From Panopea generosa (taxonomy: Eukaryota > Mollusca > Bivalvia > Adapedonta > Hiatellidae), in assembly GCA_029582155.1 (NCBI GenBank), contig CM055895.1:51426250-51490249 (forward strand): a stretch of DNA of 64,000 bases, written 5' to 3'. This document shows positions 13,301 through 26,285 of this stretch, in pieces; within the stretch, counting starts at the first letter, position 1; each line of letters starts with the position of its first letter. Both the position numbers and the translations under genes were made by a program. The notes beneath the pieces were generated by a model. That model saw only the letters and a program-made list of their open reading frames with translations. It was not told the origin of the DNA and did no database searches.

Positions 13301-13838
13301 GCATTATATTTCAGTAGTGATTACAATATAGTAAAGGTTCTCTTAATTTGGAAAGTGTAAGCCTTCCACTTTGAGATGGTCAAAGACTTGAAATTCATTC
13401 TAGAAATAACACTTGGCTTCCATTTCAACTCTATTTTTAATTACAGATGTAGATACTTAACACTTTAAATATAAGTAAAGCTTCCAGGTGATATAATATT
13501 TTTAGACTGGTTCCAGTACAACTGCATGTCAACAGGTCTGTAACCTGGGTTGTCAAACCTTTAAGTATCTAAGCAAATGTTAGTGAAACAGAATCCTGGG
13601 TTGCGATTTATAAAATCTAGATTACAATAAAAATCACCAAAAGTCAATTTGACAATGTTCAAATTTTGATTGGCGTTTAAAATGATTGTATTTCCAGAAA
13701 ATATTTACAATTTTCTGCATGATTTAAGCCAACTTTGGTTCATTTGGATCAACACTAAAAATATTATGAATAAGTGTTTACAAAAACTTTCATCGCAAGT
13801 TGTTTTGTGAAACGCGCCCCTGGCCAATATAGTCTTAC
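10331..13838. other. Intronic DNA, nothing recognised
   Basis: AT-rich intron of the FBXW10-like gene. I see no exon, tandem array or dispersed family here apart from short homopolymers. Confidence 0.4.
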
Positions 13839-14296
13839 CTGCATAAGCATCACTTCCTCCCACAGTTGTTGGTTCACATAGAAGTCCCTATGTACTTCCT
13901 CCACCAGTATACGCCAGTATGAACTCACACACAGGGCGTTCATCAGAGACGACTTGTCCAGCATGCTTAAAATCATCTTGGAAATATGCACCGGCAGACG
14001 GCGTATGATGTCCCGGAACTTGGCCACTCCAGCATATGCCTTTGCCGATGTTGGTATGACCATGTACGCCGGGTCCATGGAGCTCTCACTGGCCCACTCG
14101 GAATACTCCTCATCTCCTGCATCATTCTCAATGATGTCTCCAAGGTCTTGGGGGAACTCCTTTCCAGTAAACGGGTTGATGGTGTCTTGACCATACTGTT
14201 TACTGGCATTGGAGAGAAGTTCCAGTTCCGGATGCTCTTCTGTCTTGTAGGTGTAGTTTGAACTTGCAATGGAAGCACGCTCTGTGTAAATGGCCT
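13839..14296 (-). CDS. FBXW10: FBXW10-like, exon 2 (F-box)
   Basis: Acceptor GATCTTTTAG lies at 14306-14297 and donor CAG|GTAAGA at 13839/13838. The exon begins with two bases that complete a Glu codon from exon 1, followed by 152 codons. The first half is a variable acidic linker (EEHPELELL, NDAGDEEYSEWASES). The second half is an F-box: FRDIIRRLPVHISKMILSML, then DKSSLMNALCVSSYWRILV. It retains the LP at the start of helix 1, the L-x-x-LD core and the CVS-x-WR end that contact SKP1. The trailing LWEEVMLMQ precedes the FBXW10-specific linker. Overlapping ORFs in other frames are shadows. Confidence 0.92.
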
Positions 14297-15645
14297 CTAA
14301 AAGATCAAATATATATATATATAATATAAATTACGAGTATAAATCATTAAAAATTTGGAAATACCACTAACTGATGCATGCATGAAGGAAGTTTAAAAAT
14401 GTAAGATTTAAAATACATTTCAATTGTTGTTATTTTGGTATGCCAATCATCTGTATTTTGAGGCCAAATAAGGTAAATTTTCACTCTAAATATATGGGTT
14501 TTATATAACCTCACATAGAAACACCAATCTATAAATTATTAGTATCATATAGGTATGTGTAATTATTTACATACTTTTCGTAATATGGGAGCCCTCAGTT
14601 TATATATCTAAGATTCCGTTTTAGTACCTAGCTACTTTTAAAAGGTATTTGTATGAAAATTGATGTGACAAACCACAAATTTTTCAACCTTAGCATGGTA
14701 TTTGAAATGTCTGTCTGTCCGTCCGTCTGTCTGTAAACAAACTCAGAAATGGCAATCAATATCCAACATCAGACAATGAGACAACTCTTCTGGTTGCCAA
14801 ATATACCAAGTCAACTTCAAACAAGTCCTATAAATCTAACATTCGTTCAGGAGACACTGCTTTTTAGATAATAACAAAATATTCAAGCAACCAGCAAGCA
14901 CTTCCTTAAATCAGAGATAGTTAACACCTGGTTTTCCTATTCTATTTAAGAAACCAATCTTCAATTACTTAGATTTTTTCAAGCACCCACCACCTTAATG
15001 TAAAGATTTCATCTCATTTTCATGGCATAATTAATTTTTTCCTGAAGAACTTGGGGCTAATATTTTATGTGCTCTCTATTTCAATCCTATCAGTATTACA
15101 GCTGGAAAGTAAAAGCGTAATCAATAGAACTTTTTAGATCTTACCTGAAGTTTATACATTATGGTTATTATGGATTATCTGATGGCAGATTAGAGAATTC
15201 CATTCTTTCATATTTCCTGTAACTTATATCCATATTTTTGTTGTTCAAAATAAATCAATTGATCACAATGACAAACAGCGTGTTTGGACAATAGTTACTC
15301 TTGTAGTCAATACATTTAAATGGACTGGCAAATAGTGATTAAAAACGAACATTATTGCTCATATTTAAAAAACCTCCTACTGACTGAGGTTTTTCCACAG
15401 TCGTTGTGCAATGAAAAACATATACTAAGTTCAAATAAAGTTTGTATGGGGTATTGTTTATTATATGGTCAATAAAAAAGCTGACAAAACATTAAAAGCA
15501 TTTCAATATTTGCTTTGATCTTGTAAAATGACTATTAATATTATGAAGGTCCCTACTCATTTAATGATGCAAAAATGCCCAAGAATATTCATTTATGCAA
15601 TTGCTAACATACACTAAAACACAAGACTAACAGTATATATTTGAT
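14297..15645. other. Intronic DNA with small microsatellites
   Basis: Short (AT)n at about 14308-14325 and a (GTCT/GTCC)n run at 14709-14734. Otherwise AT-rich with nothing recognised. Confidence 0.45.
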
Positions 15646-15649
15646 AATG

Positions 15650-15835
15650 CAAGCAAACCTCAGCAGGGTTCTTGCTCACACTTCTGGGAATGGGGTCGGG
15701 GCCCATGACTTTGGGAAAATTAGCGTTATTTTTAAAGAAATTGGGAAAATTACATAGCACAGGTTCCTCCAATATATACATACAATAATTATGTGTAATC
15801 ATTATTTGGGGAAAAAGTTTCGAGATTTTTTAATA
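15650..15835. repeat. Dispersed repeat shared with 41095-41345, copy A
   Basis: Shares TTCTTGCTCACACTT, GGGAATGGG, GGGAAAATTA and the block GGTTCCTCCAATATAT with 41095-41345, ending before a GGGGAAAAAGTTT-type stretch. No coding capacity; element class unknown. Confidence 0.65.
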
Positions 15836-16000
15836 TTATGATTTAAATGTAGTCTTCTACAAGAACATCACATTTTTTATACAATATATACATTACTAAT
15901 ATTAAATGTACAAAATATGTGATGAGAATAACGACCCCAAAATGGGCAAATGAGAGCCCTGCTCAGTATCCCCAAAAATGCTAAAAAATGCTCATGTTCA

Positions 16001-16243
16001 TTAACCCTTTACTCCATAGATACACGTTTTCCCGCACCAGTCAGAGAAGGCTTTTGAAAACCGTGCAGGAAGAGTTCAGATTGCTTGTGACTAGCAATCT
16101 GAACACTTCCTGCACTGTTTTCCACTCTGTCAGTTAATATAAACATAATTCACCCAATCACTCAAAAGCCTTCTATATTAGAGGTGTCCAAAGGCGTTTT
16201 TATTAGAGGTGTCCAAAGGCATCTATATGAAGTAAAGGGTTAA
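16001..16243 (+). mobile_element. TTAA-flanked MITE, copy 2
   Basis: The best-preserved ends: TTAACCCTTTACTCCATAGA on the left and TCTATATGAAGTAAAGGGTTAA (ends quoted from 16222) on the right, which are inverted repeats with TTAA at both edges. It carries the same internal hairpin (TCAGATTGCT...AGCAATCTGA) and a short AGGTGTCCAAAGGCG direct repeat. Confidence 0.85.
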
Positions 16244-19200
16244 AATACAAGACCAACTAGTAACACTACATTTCATAGTGTTGGGAATCAGAGCTGAAAT
16301 TTTGAATCGATTAACCAGACATTTCAGGTAATAGATTAACCTTTATTGCAATTAACTTATAATAGGTTTTCTATATATAATAAGCGAAAATGGTCTTTTT
16401 ATTTATGCCTGGAAAGGGAAAGAACCATTCTTTTTTGTTTTTGTTTGTCTTTTGGTAAGTTGGCTGAGATATGAGTTTTAAATTGGCTGTCTGCATTAAT
16501 TTTCATCCAATCAGTGTTCAATTTTGTTATAAGAAAGAACGACAATAATTAGTATAATTCACCCATGAACAATCCATAGTCGATAATGGTGCCAGTGGCT
16601 TTTGGTAAAAATTTGGTGATTAATTAATTAATTGGAGCTACATATATAAATAACTTATAATGCAAGCAAGCCTGAGTGTTCATGCAAACAATTGCTGATA
16701 TTCATTAATACAAGACTTACAACTAACTATATAATATATTAAAAAATGTGTAAGTTATTGCATGCCTGAGTGTTCATGCAAACAATTACTAGACTGACAT
16801 AAAAACATAGATTACCTATATACATCTGATATAAATGCAGGTAATTATAATCAATGTTTGTTTAACCATAATGCAAGCAATTAAGGTAATATACTATAAA
16901 CGAATATGCTATTGTGAAACTACGTCATTCTGTTTATAATTAGACTCGTCAAATACAGGTGGAACATTAATATTGAATTTATTGAATTGTAGAATGTCTG
17001 TAACAGACGAATAGCTGCTTTCATCCGTAATACGGTAGGTTCCATCTAAAAAGATTTCACATCTTTAAATATCACACCCTAACGTTGATGATTTACAGCA
17101 ATATAATTAACTTAGAGATCTACAGATATATCAGGGTGGCATTCAACACAGTTAAACATGTTGTAATATCATAAACTTTCTTAAATAAACTACAATGTCA
17201 TTCAATTAACTGAATAGTGAAATATTCCCCAATAGCATTAAAAATAAATAAACCTGGACAAATATTGTATACATTTATAATGATTTTAAATTTATAAGGC
17301 CAGACTTTTTTCATTTATTCAATTACAAATATGTGAAGTTAAAAAAAAAATACTTACTTTCCCATAAAATTCAAATTTACATATTTTCATAATCTCAAAA
17401 TTATATTGACCACATAGATGTAGATGCTATGAAATATACAACAAATTGGAGATATTTTCAAAAACTGAAATTGCTTTGATTGCCACATTATTGATATAAA
17501 GCGTACTAAACAGTTATACCTGACAATTAGAAAATATTTGAATTTTGTTTGAAATTTTTGTTTTAAATAAATATATCTATTTAAAGTTATTGATCGGAAA
17601 CCATTATTTTACCAAAAATTAAGTAAAAAAGGGCCTGTAACTCCAGTAAAAATTTGATTGATATTTTATTCTAGAAACTAGAAACATTCCAACATTTACA
17701 TTTTATTAAAAAAAAAAAAAATCAAATCAAATAAGTCTGTCCTACCCTGAAATTGATAACTCTAAATGGCAATTATATTAAAGTTACATAATAACAAAAC
17801 GGAGCGAGACTTCTGCTAGGTAACCTGGTATTAGAACTACAATGTCCTCCTCATAATTCCGCGGTTGTCTATTACCGGTAAATCAATAACATGCACATCA
17901 ATATTCAATATAACCAACAAGGTGTTTAACAAAGAGCTGTCGATCGTAATCTTGCATGCAACTTCAAAAGCACGTTCTAAATGTGGCAGGGGATATGTAA
18001 TCAGTTTATTGATAGACTGCCCAGCAAAATATTACTTACTAGATTAATCATATATGATTCATAATGATCATGTAAAAGATTATTATATGCTAGTCCAGAA
18101 AATCTGATCATTTCATCTCAACCAACCATAGTTGAATATAGTCAAACCTGTGTAAGCCATCACCTCTATTACAAATACACTTGTCTTAAGCAGCCACATT
18201 TGCTACTTCCAATTTGTATGCTTTCATAGCAATTAATCTGCATTAAGCAACAACCTGTCTTAAAAGGTCACTTTTGTTCCTTCCCTTAACTGGCTGCTTA
18301 AGACAGGTTTGACTGCAGTTACCAACTGAGCATTATCAAGCTTGACCCAACCAAATACTGTGTGGAGTGTCCTGACAGAGGTGCATACCAATGTGTGCTA
18401 AAGTCCAGTGATTTCATCAGATGATTTTTAAAAAAAAAAATTAAATAACAAATAAAAGTTTCCATTCAACGAATATCAGTTTTGCAATACAAATAAATAT
18501 TTACCTTAATGAGTATTTGTAGTATAGTTATCTATACTTTTTGAATAAATCATTCTCAACTTTATTAAACTCAACTGTTAATGTCAATGCTATATGACAT
18601 TACAGCTTAAATGAAAAATAACAACAGCCTATTCACAGTGAATTAAAAACTCATAATAGAGAACTCGAAAAATTAATGATTTTTTAAAAACCTAACTTGT
18701 AAAATAAATATTTGATTTTAAAAACATCTAAAAGGCATACATCCCTCAATGATAGGGAATATAGGTAAACCGCTAATTCTTTTCACAGAAAAATAGATTA
18801 ATAAACATTCAATGACATCACTATTCAACAAATTCGCCATATTTCAATCAACATTCAAAGAGGTGCGATTAAAACTGAAATTTGGACGATTAAAACTGGA
18901 ATTTGGACGCATGTTAAATCTATTTGCAATTTAGCTGTTCTTACTGCACATTGTTGTGTGTAATCACAGAAATGCTGACAATACTTCTGGATCAGACATG
19001 ATAAGTACAGACAATATTACGGAATAATGAAAAATTGCATCCAAATCCTTACATTGTGCAAACTGTCATGAAAGGATTTCCTTGCATTTAAGGTAATCCC
19101 ACTAACAGCCAGTACAAATAAAGAAAGGATTTATGCGATTGAGCAAGACTGTGTATATAGTGGTTCCCACACCAGTTTTTACACTAACCTGTCAGTTGGC

Positions 19201-19785
19201 CGTCACAATAAAATTGAACAATAGTTGATCAAATAGAATAAAAAAAGGGCAAAATCATGCTGTTTAATTTGAAGATTTATTGCTCAATGTTATCTTTGCA
19301 ATGTTAACATTAAAATTTGTATAATAAATATAATTAAATTGATCCACTTTTAATTATCTTTTCTTTTTTATGTGATATTTTGTAAATTGTAGAGATAAAA
19401 TTTAGTACTTTCTAAGCCAAAACTTTCAAAAGCATTAATTGATACAAAAGTAATAATGCTGTCAAACTGGCAGGATAATTTCATCAGTTATGAAAGATGA
19501 CTTTCTTATATCTAATTACATTTTAATTACATTTCTTACTTCAAAGTGACTATAACTGACAATCAATTTTACTCTTAGAGATAAGAATTTTTTGTGATAT
19601 TCCAATATTCAAACTTTTAATGCAAAACAAAATAATCAATTATAGCCCTGGTGATTCATTAAATGTATACTTTAGTCTCGAAATTGTGATCATTGGTGAT
19701 TTATTACAAAATAATTTAAACTTAAGTATTAAATAACTGTTTTTTATCAAACATTGTAGTTTTGATTGGTTGCTTGATTGATCGT
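16244..19785. other. Intronic DNA, nothing recognised
   Basis: AT-rich DNA. A short inverted pair, about TAAGCAGCCACATTTGCTACTTC (18190s) against GGCTGCTTAAGACAGG (18293-18308), hints at a decayed element. No exon is supported. Confidence 0.4.
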
Positions 19786-19789
19786 TTAG

Positions 19790-20055
19790 CATTATTTTTA
19801 TGCCATTGAGGGCTAACAGACGATCAGTTAACCTAACCACTGTTCACTGGAATCCTGACAGTTAACCAGTACTCAAGCACACCCCATCTCTGCAAGTAAC
19901 TGATAACTTTTCCACTTGAATCAGTGGTGAGAATGATAATGAGACACAATGTCATATATCAATCATCACGAAGACTGTTGCTGGGCTGGGATTCGAACTC
20001 ACGACCCCAGAATTGATAGTCAGACATATTACCAACTGAGCTGAGCTAATAGTTC
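19790..20055 (-). mobile_element. tRNA-derived SINE family 1
   Basis: On the minus strand it starts with a tRNA-like head (AGCTCAGTTGGTAATATGTC, then box B-like GAGTTCGAATCCCAGCC). The body has TTGATATATGACATTGTGTC, and the tail has GTTAGCCCTCAATGGCATAAA. A near full-length copy. Confidence 0.85.
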
Positions 20056-20159
20056 TAGCACAGATATGAATGTTGGGGTGATCTCAATGCTGGAGGTAAA
20101 GCTCAACTGTACACTCTGATAGTGAGACTACAACATTGTGCTGACGATAGAGGCAAACA

Positions 20160-20495
20160 CGCATGGGTGAGTTGTTGTTGTATAGTGTTTAGTGTCGCTT
20201 TCAACAATTTTTCAGTCATATCGGGACAGTGTCTACTTGAGACAGTATTCTAAGCGCCATCACACTGGAGTATCATGCCTCAGACACATGGTATGATACC
20301 CCACCCAGTCACATTATACTGACACTGGGCCAACAAAAGACCTAGAACTCTCCTCTAAATGCTGAGCATCAAGGGAGGAGCTTCAAGTACCATTTTTAAA
20401 GTCTTTGGTATGACCCGGCCGGGGATTGAACCCATGACCTTCCTCCTGCGAGACAGACGCTCTACCACTAGACCACATTGCAGTCTCGTGGGTGA
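20160..20495 (-). mobile_element. tRNA-derived SINE family 2
   Basis: The minus-strand head reads TGGTCTAGTGGTAGAGCG (box A) and GGTCATGGGTTCAATCCCCG (box B), an unmistakable tRNA-like RNA polymerase III promoter. The body carries TGGGGTATCATACCATGTGT. The tail ends in CGACACTAAACACTATACAA followed by CAAC. Confidence 0.85.
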
Positions 20496-20719
20496 GGGAA
20501 AGGTACATCAGGTATGAATCTATACAGTGCTCTACAAAGTTCATTATCAAACTTCCAACATATTAAAATATTTGAATAAAAGAGGCAGTAATGATTTTGT
20601 GTATATATCGTAAAATCTTAGCGCTTCCTCGATGACTGGTTGAGGTTATAGCCAGATTTTGAGCCATTGAGAGTTACAGTAACTTGTATGCACTGTAATA
20701 ATTAAATAAAGCCTCTTTA

Positions 20720-21010
20720 CATTTAGCCGGACACAGTAAACTCAGTCCGTAGTGCTGTCAGATTATCAACCTAGGGTCAGGAGTTTGAATCTCCACTGTT
20801 TCCATGTAATTGATATACAATGTCACATTGAGTCGCATTGTCATACATGTCTCACCATTGATTCAAGTGAAAAAGTTACTTGCAAAGCTAGGTGAGCTAA
20901 TGAGTACTGGTAAACTTTCTAGAATCCCAGGAAAAAGTTAGATTAGGTTAATTGATTGTCTGTTAGCCCTCGATGGCATATTAAAAATGATGTTAAATAT
21001 TCAAACAAAC
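20720..21010 (+). mobile_element. tRNA-derived SINE family 1, diverged
   Basis: The head is diverged (CTCAGTCCGTAGTGCTGTCAG; box B AGGAGTTTGAATCTCC). The body has TTGATATACAATGTCACATT, and the tail TGTCTGTTAGCCCTCGATGG ends in an (AAAC)n run that leads into the 25-bp repeat at 21023. Confidence 0.78.
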
Positions 21011-21022
21011 AAACAATGGTTT

Positions 21023-21123
21023 TGATTTAAACTGGTATCAATCAAACTGATTTAAACTGGTATCAATCAAACTGATTTAAACTGGTATAAATCAAACTGA
21101 TTTAAACTGGTATAAATCAAACT
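21023..21123. repeat. 25-bp tandem repeat, four units
   Basis: Four near-identical units of TGATTTAAACTGGTAT(C/A)AAT followed by CAAAC, sitting directly on the tail of a SINE. Confidence 0.93.
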
Positions 21124-22685
21124 GCAAGTTGAAGATAATCAAACAAATAAACCAGAATTCTTTAAATTTTGTATTAATTATAGAATGTGTTTGATTTTAT
21201 TCTACTTAAGAGAATGTTTGCTGTATGCTTGAGTTTGTGGTTTCCAGTCATAGCCTTGTACTATTATAATACAGTAGATCTTGGACTCGGGCCAGACAAA
21301 GAATGTATCATGTGACTGAGTGGGGGTACTTGTCATGTATCGTCAGCAGCCGCTGAGCATTTTACTTAATATCTAGGTCTCAAATAGACAAAGTTGTATT
21401 ATGTGTTGACAGCCATGTATGGTAAAACACCATGTACAATTTATTCTCTGAGTTACAATTACTAAATTTCTATCTACTGCATTTAAAAATTTTATTATGT
21501 TTTGAAAGTTTGTTTAAAGTTGTAATTTAAGTCAAAAAGCCCATAAAACCACTCTTCATTTCACCACATCCAAACAAGGAGAGCTATTATTTCTGACTTG
21601 CTTCTTGCATGTGACACACCTGCTCACTGTGATGAACATTTGTGCGGTTCTGAACATCATAAAATTACCTTCTGTAGTTTTTTTAAGATAAGGCTGAGAC
21701 AAGAACAGATGGACAGAATTATTGCTGTGATTGCTCCCAAGGTTAATAAATCAGGGATTCTTATATGTATTAAAATACATGTATTAGACAAGATATTACA
21801 ATCACTCTTTACGAACCAAATGATGGTGTAATTAACAATAATTATTATGACCTTGAAGTGAAGAGAAACTTACAAGGACTTTTTACCTTTCTTTGAAGAC
21901 ACCAATAATTCAGCATTTTCCCCAAGCAAAATCGTGTATTTTTCTCCCCAATTTAACGTAAAAATTTCCAATATCTCAAAACAAATATTTTGTTATTCCA
22001 ACCAAAAGTTGAAAAAAGGAGTGTTAAGTACCATCCCAAAATGGTAGCTGTTAAAAAGCCCAAGGACAACATAGGTTTGATGTTTGATTAGTTAAGTCCG
22101 TCACTGACTGTCATGTTGTTACAGAATTCATGGTACAGCACTCTGCCGAATAACAATTTAATATCATAATGGATTCCGTAAATATACTTTGAAACGTGAT
22201 TCCTCTCATATACAACCAATATTCTTACGTAGTGTACCAGTATCTATTAAAGTGCCAAGTTCAGAACAATTGGCCAATATAGCGTTAGACTGCTAAACTA
22301 CCCTGTTTTGGCAGACACATTTTTATGTTCAACAAAGACCCAGATATCTATTGTTCCAACCCATTTATCCAGCTCAGCATAATATCTATCTAATATTCCT
22401 AGTTGTCTGATTTGATATTCACTGATCGTGATCTAGGATTTCTTTTGTGCAAGGTATTTTTATATTTCAATATGAGTGTCACCTGTTTAAACTCTGAAAT
22501 TTGACATAATTATAATTAATTTATTAAAGTCCACTGGCAAGGAACACTTTATCTTATAATCCCATTTCAGAATTTGAAGTAGAACAAAAATTCTTATGAT
22601 ATTCCTAAAAGATGTTTTTATTAGTAGCTGGAGTTCTTTGAAAACACAACAGCAAGTAATAATTTGTGAAAAACAAACAACAATG
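21124..22685. other. Intronic DNA, nothing recognised
   Basis: No exon or repeat family I can support. A 77-codon frame at 21598-21831 shows no family resemblance. Confidence 0.4.
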
Positions 22686-23790
22686 AGATAAGGACATCTG
22701 GTTATCTCATCTTTGGTTTGAGACAACAGATACACAAAAACCTGATAAGGATATCTACAATTTCACCCTGATTATCTCATCCTTGGTTTGAGACAACAGA
22801 TACACAACCTGAAAAGGATATCTACAATTTCACCCTGATTATCTCATCCTTGGTTCGAGACAACAGATACACAACCTGATAAGGACATCTGCCATTTCAC
22901 CCTGGTTATCTCATCCTTGGTTTGAGACAACAGATACACAACAACCTGATAAGGATATCTACCATTTCACCCAGGTTATCTCATCCTTGGTTTGAGATAA
23001 CAGATACACAACAACCCTATAAAGACATCTACCATTTAACCCTGGTTATCTCATCCTTGGTACCAAATATTACAACCCAATAAAGATATCTGCCATTTCA
23101 CCCTGGTTATCTCATTTTTATGGTTTGACACAAAAGATACACAACAACCTGATAAAGATATCTGACATTTTACCATGGTTATTCTCATCATTGGTTTATT
23201 GGTTTGAAATAAAAGACACAAAAAAAGCAATAAGAACATCTGCCATTTTACTCTGGATATCGCATCCTGATAGTTTGAGATAAAAGATACACAGCAACCT
23301 GATAAGAATGATCTGCAATTTTACCATGGTTTTCTGACCCTTAGGTTGAAATAGAAGATACACAACAACCCTATAATGACATTTGCAATTTAACCCTGGT
23401 TATCTCATCCTTGCAACAAAATAAAAGACATAAAACAACCTGATAAGGATATCTGCCATTTAACCTTTGTTATCTCACCCTTTGGTTGAAATAAAAGACA
23501 CACAACAACCCTTTTAAATACATCTGCCATATAACCCTGGTTATCTCATCCTTGGGACAAAATAAAAGACACAAAACAACCTGATAAGGATATCTGCCTT
23601 TTTACCTTTGTTATCTCACCCTTTGGTTGAAATAAAAGACACACAACAACCCTATAAAGACATCTGCCATATAACCCTGGTTATTTCATCCTTGGGACAA
23701 AATAAAAGACACAAAACAACCACAGTGATAAGGATATTTGCCATTTTAGCATGGTTATCTTACCTTGGGTTGAGATAAAAATCTCGCCTA
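22686..23790. repeat. 70-bp minisatellite, about 16 units
   Basis: The unit is about 70 bp: CCTGATAAGGATATCTGCCA, TTTCACCCTGGTTATCTCAT, CCTTGGTTTGAGAC, AACAGATACACAACAA. Left units are well conserved and right units are diverged. It lies in the first FBXW10-like intron. Confidence 0.93.
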
Positions 23791-24225
23791 TAAAGTTGGA
23801 AAACTTTATTAGATGATATCATGATATAAAAGGTTATTCAATTTCTTTGGAAAGTGTGATAGAAAATAGTTGTTCTTAGCTTTTTTTTTTTATTTGGTTT
23901 GAACATTCCTCTCTCAGGATTAGTCTCATTACCCACAAACTGTTTTACTTGAAATGTAACGTCTTATATGAACCTCAAACAAATGGAAGATAAATACTAC
24001 CCAACACAGACAATTAAGGTTTAATATCAATTGCTATAGTTTATTCAGAGTGACCATCTGTTTCCAGTAGCAGATTTCGCCACTGCGAAGTCTCTATAAG
24101 ACTTAAGATTCCATTTAAAATACTCAATGTGAATCAGCTTGGTGATAATTGCATTTCTTGAAAGAACTGAGAAGAAATGTGGGCAAATCATAAGCCATGA
24201 TTTTGTTTCGTTTGTTTCTTTGGCC
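23791..24225. other. Intronic DNA, nothing recognised
   Basis: Contains a poly-T run and otherwise unremarkable AT-rich sequence. Confidence 0.4.
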
Positions 24226-24227
24226 AT

Positions 24228-24515
24228 TTACTTCATTTAATGCCACCATGGACTAACCTATAATCAATTAACCTGACTACTCTTTCCTAGTTTCCTGGAA
24301 GGTTTAAACCAGTACTTGAGCACACCACATCTCCACAAGTAACTGATAACTTTCTCACTTGAATCAACAGTGAGAGAAGAATGACAATGAGATGCAATGT
24401 CGTATATCAATAATCAAGTAGATTGTAACTGATTGGGGATTCAAACTCATGACCACTGGATTGATAGCCAGATATGCGCTACAAATGGAGCTGATCAGGC
24501 CCGGCTCTTTTCTGT
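24228..24515 (-). mobile_element. tRNA-derived SINE family 1
   Basis: Minus strand: a GGGCC start, AGCTCCATTTGTAGCGCATA (box A region) and CATGAGTTTGAATCCCCAAT (box B). The body contains TTGATATACGACATTGCATC, and the tail reaches GTCCATGGTGGCATTAAATG. Confidence 0.82.
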
Positions 24516-24944
24516 AAACTTCCTAACAATAATCTAAGATGTGTATGTTTGTCACTATCGTCTGTTTCTCAAATATAATGTTTTCAGAAATATTTCAGCA
24601 ACCCTTACAATATATTACAATATTTTTCATTTGCAATATACAAAGAAATATTTCAGTATTGTTAAATAGTGGTTTCTGTTGCAACTGAACAGCTAACTTT
24701 GTCTCAATCTGTCACATGTCTACTCTTTGACAGCAGTGCCTTTTACACTCACCTGAAGAATGTCTGACAGACCGCAGTTTGACATTCTAATTTATTAAGA
24801 GAGCTGTTATCATTCTATCAGACAGTCTGTTTGCCTTTAAATCTGGATTTTGTACAGAATGGTGCTAGGACAGACTGGATTAAAACTTGAATAGTTTACA
24901 TTATGACATAAGCTGATTATGATTACAACTTTTACCAATCACTG

Positions 24945-25600
24945 CCAGTCATTCTTAAACATAGAAAAATGGAACCTCACTATTTTGAATGAAATGCCAT
25001 CTGCATGTACAACAATCCCTGCTAGTCATACTTTTTACAGACTGGAATCTTACAATTTTGAATGAAATGCCATCTGCATGCACAACAATCCCTGCCAGTC
25101 ATACTTTTTACAGACTGGAAACTTACACTTTTGAATGAAATGCCATCTCTATGTACAACCGTCCCTGCCAGTCATAATTTAAACAGACTGGAATCTTACA
25201 CTTTTGAATGAAATGCCATCTGCATGTACAACAGTCCCTGCCAGTCATACTTTATACAGACTGGAATCTTACACTTTTGAATGAAATGTCATCTGCATGT
25301 ACAACAGTCCCTGCCAGTCATACTTTATACAGACTGGAATCTTACACTTTTGAATGAAATGCCATCTGAATGGACAACAATCCCTGTCAGTCATACTTTA
25401 TACAGACTGGAATCTTACACTTTTGAATGAAATGCCATCTGAATGGACAACAATCCCTGCCAGTTATACTTTATACAGACTGGAATCTTACAATTCTGAT
25501 TGAAATGCCATCTGCATGTATATATTTTATCCAGTCATATTTTATACTGACTGGCATCTTACAAATTTGATTGAAATGCCATTTGCATGTATTTATTCAG
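24945..25600. repeat. 73-bp minisatellite, about 9 units
   Basis: Unit about 73 bp: GACTGGAATCTTACACTTTT, GAATGAAATGCCATCTGCAT, GTACAACAATCCCTGCCAGT, CATACTTTTTACA. Outer units are more diverged than inner ones. Confidence 0.93.
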
Positions 25601-26174
25601 GACACCATTCACTGTCAATGCTCAAATTACGTCTATTTCAGTCTTGACACAAAACTTACGCAGCTTTGCACATTCCTGTTTCTCACCCCAGATCTGATAT
25701 TACACATTCATCACATAATCTCTGGTGCAGGAATGTAATAAACCCATGAAATATTTTTTATATTTACCTAGTGTAATATCCCTACCGATTTATCGCTTAG
25801 TTTTCTTATGTAAAACGCCAAGCTACTAAAATTATTCACTTGCCCAAACATATATTGACGCTGATTTGTCATTGTATAATGAAGTTATTTTGAGATGTGG
25901 CGGCAGAAATTAGTATGCCCATTTTTACTTGTTAAGTACTAATAGTAATTGTTCTAAATGATCTGACAAATAGATGGTAAATGTACAATTTTCTGAGTTA
26001 TGGGATAAAAAGAATCTTACCCTTATAAAAAATAATGAAAAAGCTTCTTCTGATTAATATAACTTCATGAAATATTTGATTTGTACCTAGTACTAATTGA
26101 TTCTAGCTTGATTGCAAAACCAGCTTTTGTAAAATTGCAGTCTCTTGAGTATGAATGTTTTTGGGTAAAACCAG
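25601..26174. other. Intronic DNA, nothing recognised
   Basis: AT-rich, no supported feature. Confidence 0.4.
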
Positions 26175-26285
26175 TACTGGGTGTATCAATGAGAGGCCAT
26201 TGGATCAAATCTAGGATTAAACCTGTGATCTTGGCCATGAGTGGTCAACATCCTATCCACTACACCATTAACTAAGTCGCATCTG
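26175..26285 (-). mobile_element. tRNA-like SINE head fragment
   Basis: The minus strand reads TTAATGGTGTAGTGGATAGG (box A) and AGATCACAGGTTTAATCCTA (box B) with tRNA-like spacing. The anticodon arm and acceptor do not form a clean tRNA, so a SINE head or tRNA pseudogene is more likely. Confidence 0.6.

Noticed and set aside
22686-23790. CRISPR-like array because of alternating conserved and variable stretches
   Set aside because: The variable parts are diverged copies of one 70-bp unit, not unrelated spacers.
26175-26285. Functional tRNA gene on the minus strand
   Set aside because: Same reason: promoter boxes without a convincing cloverleaf; SINE head or tRNA pseudogene is simpler.
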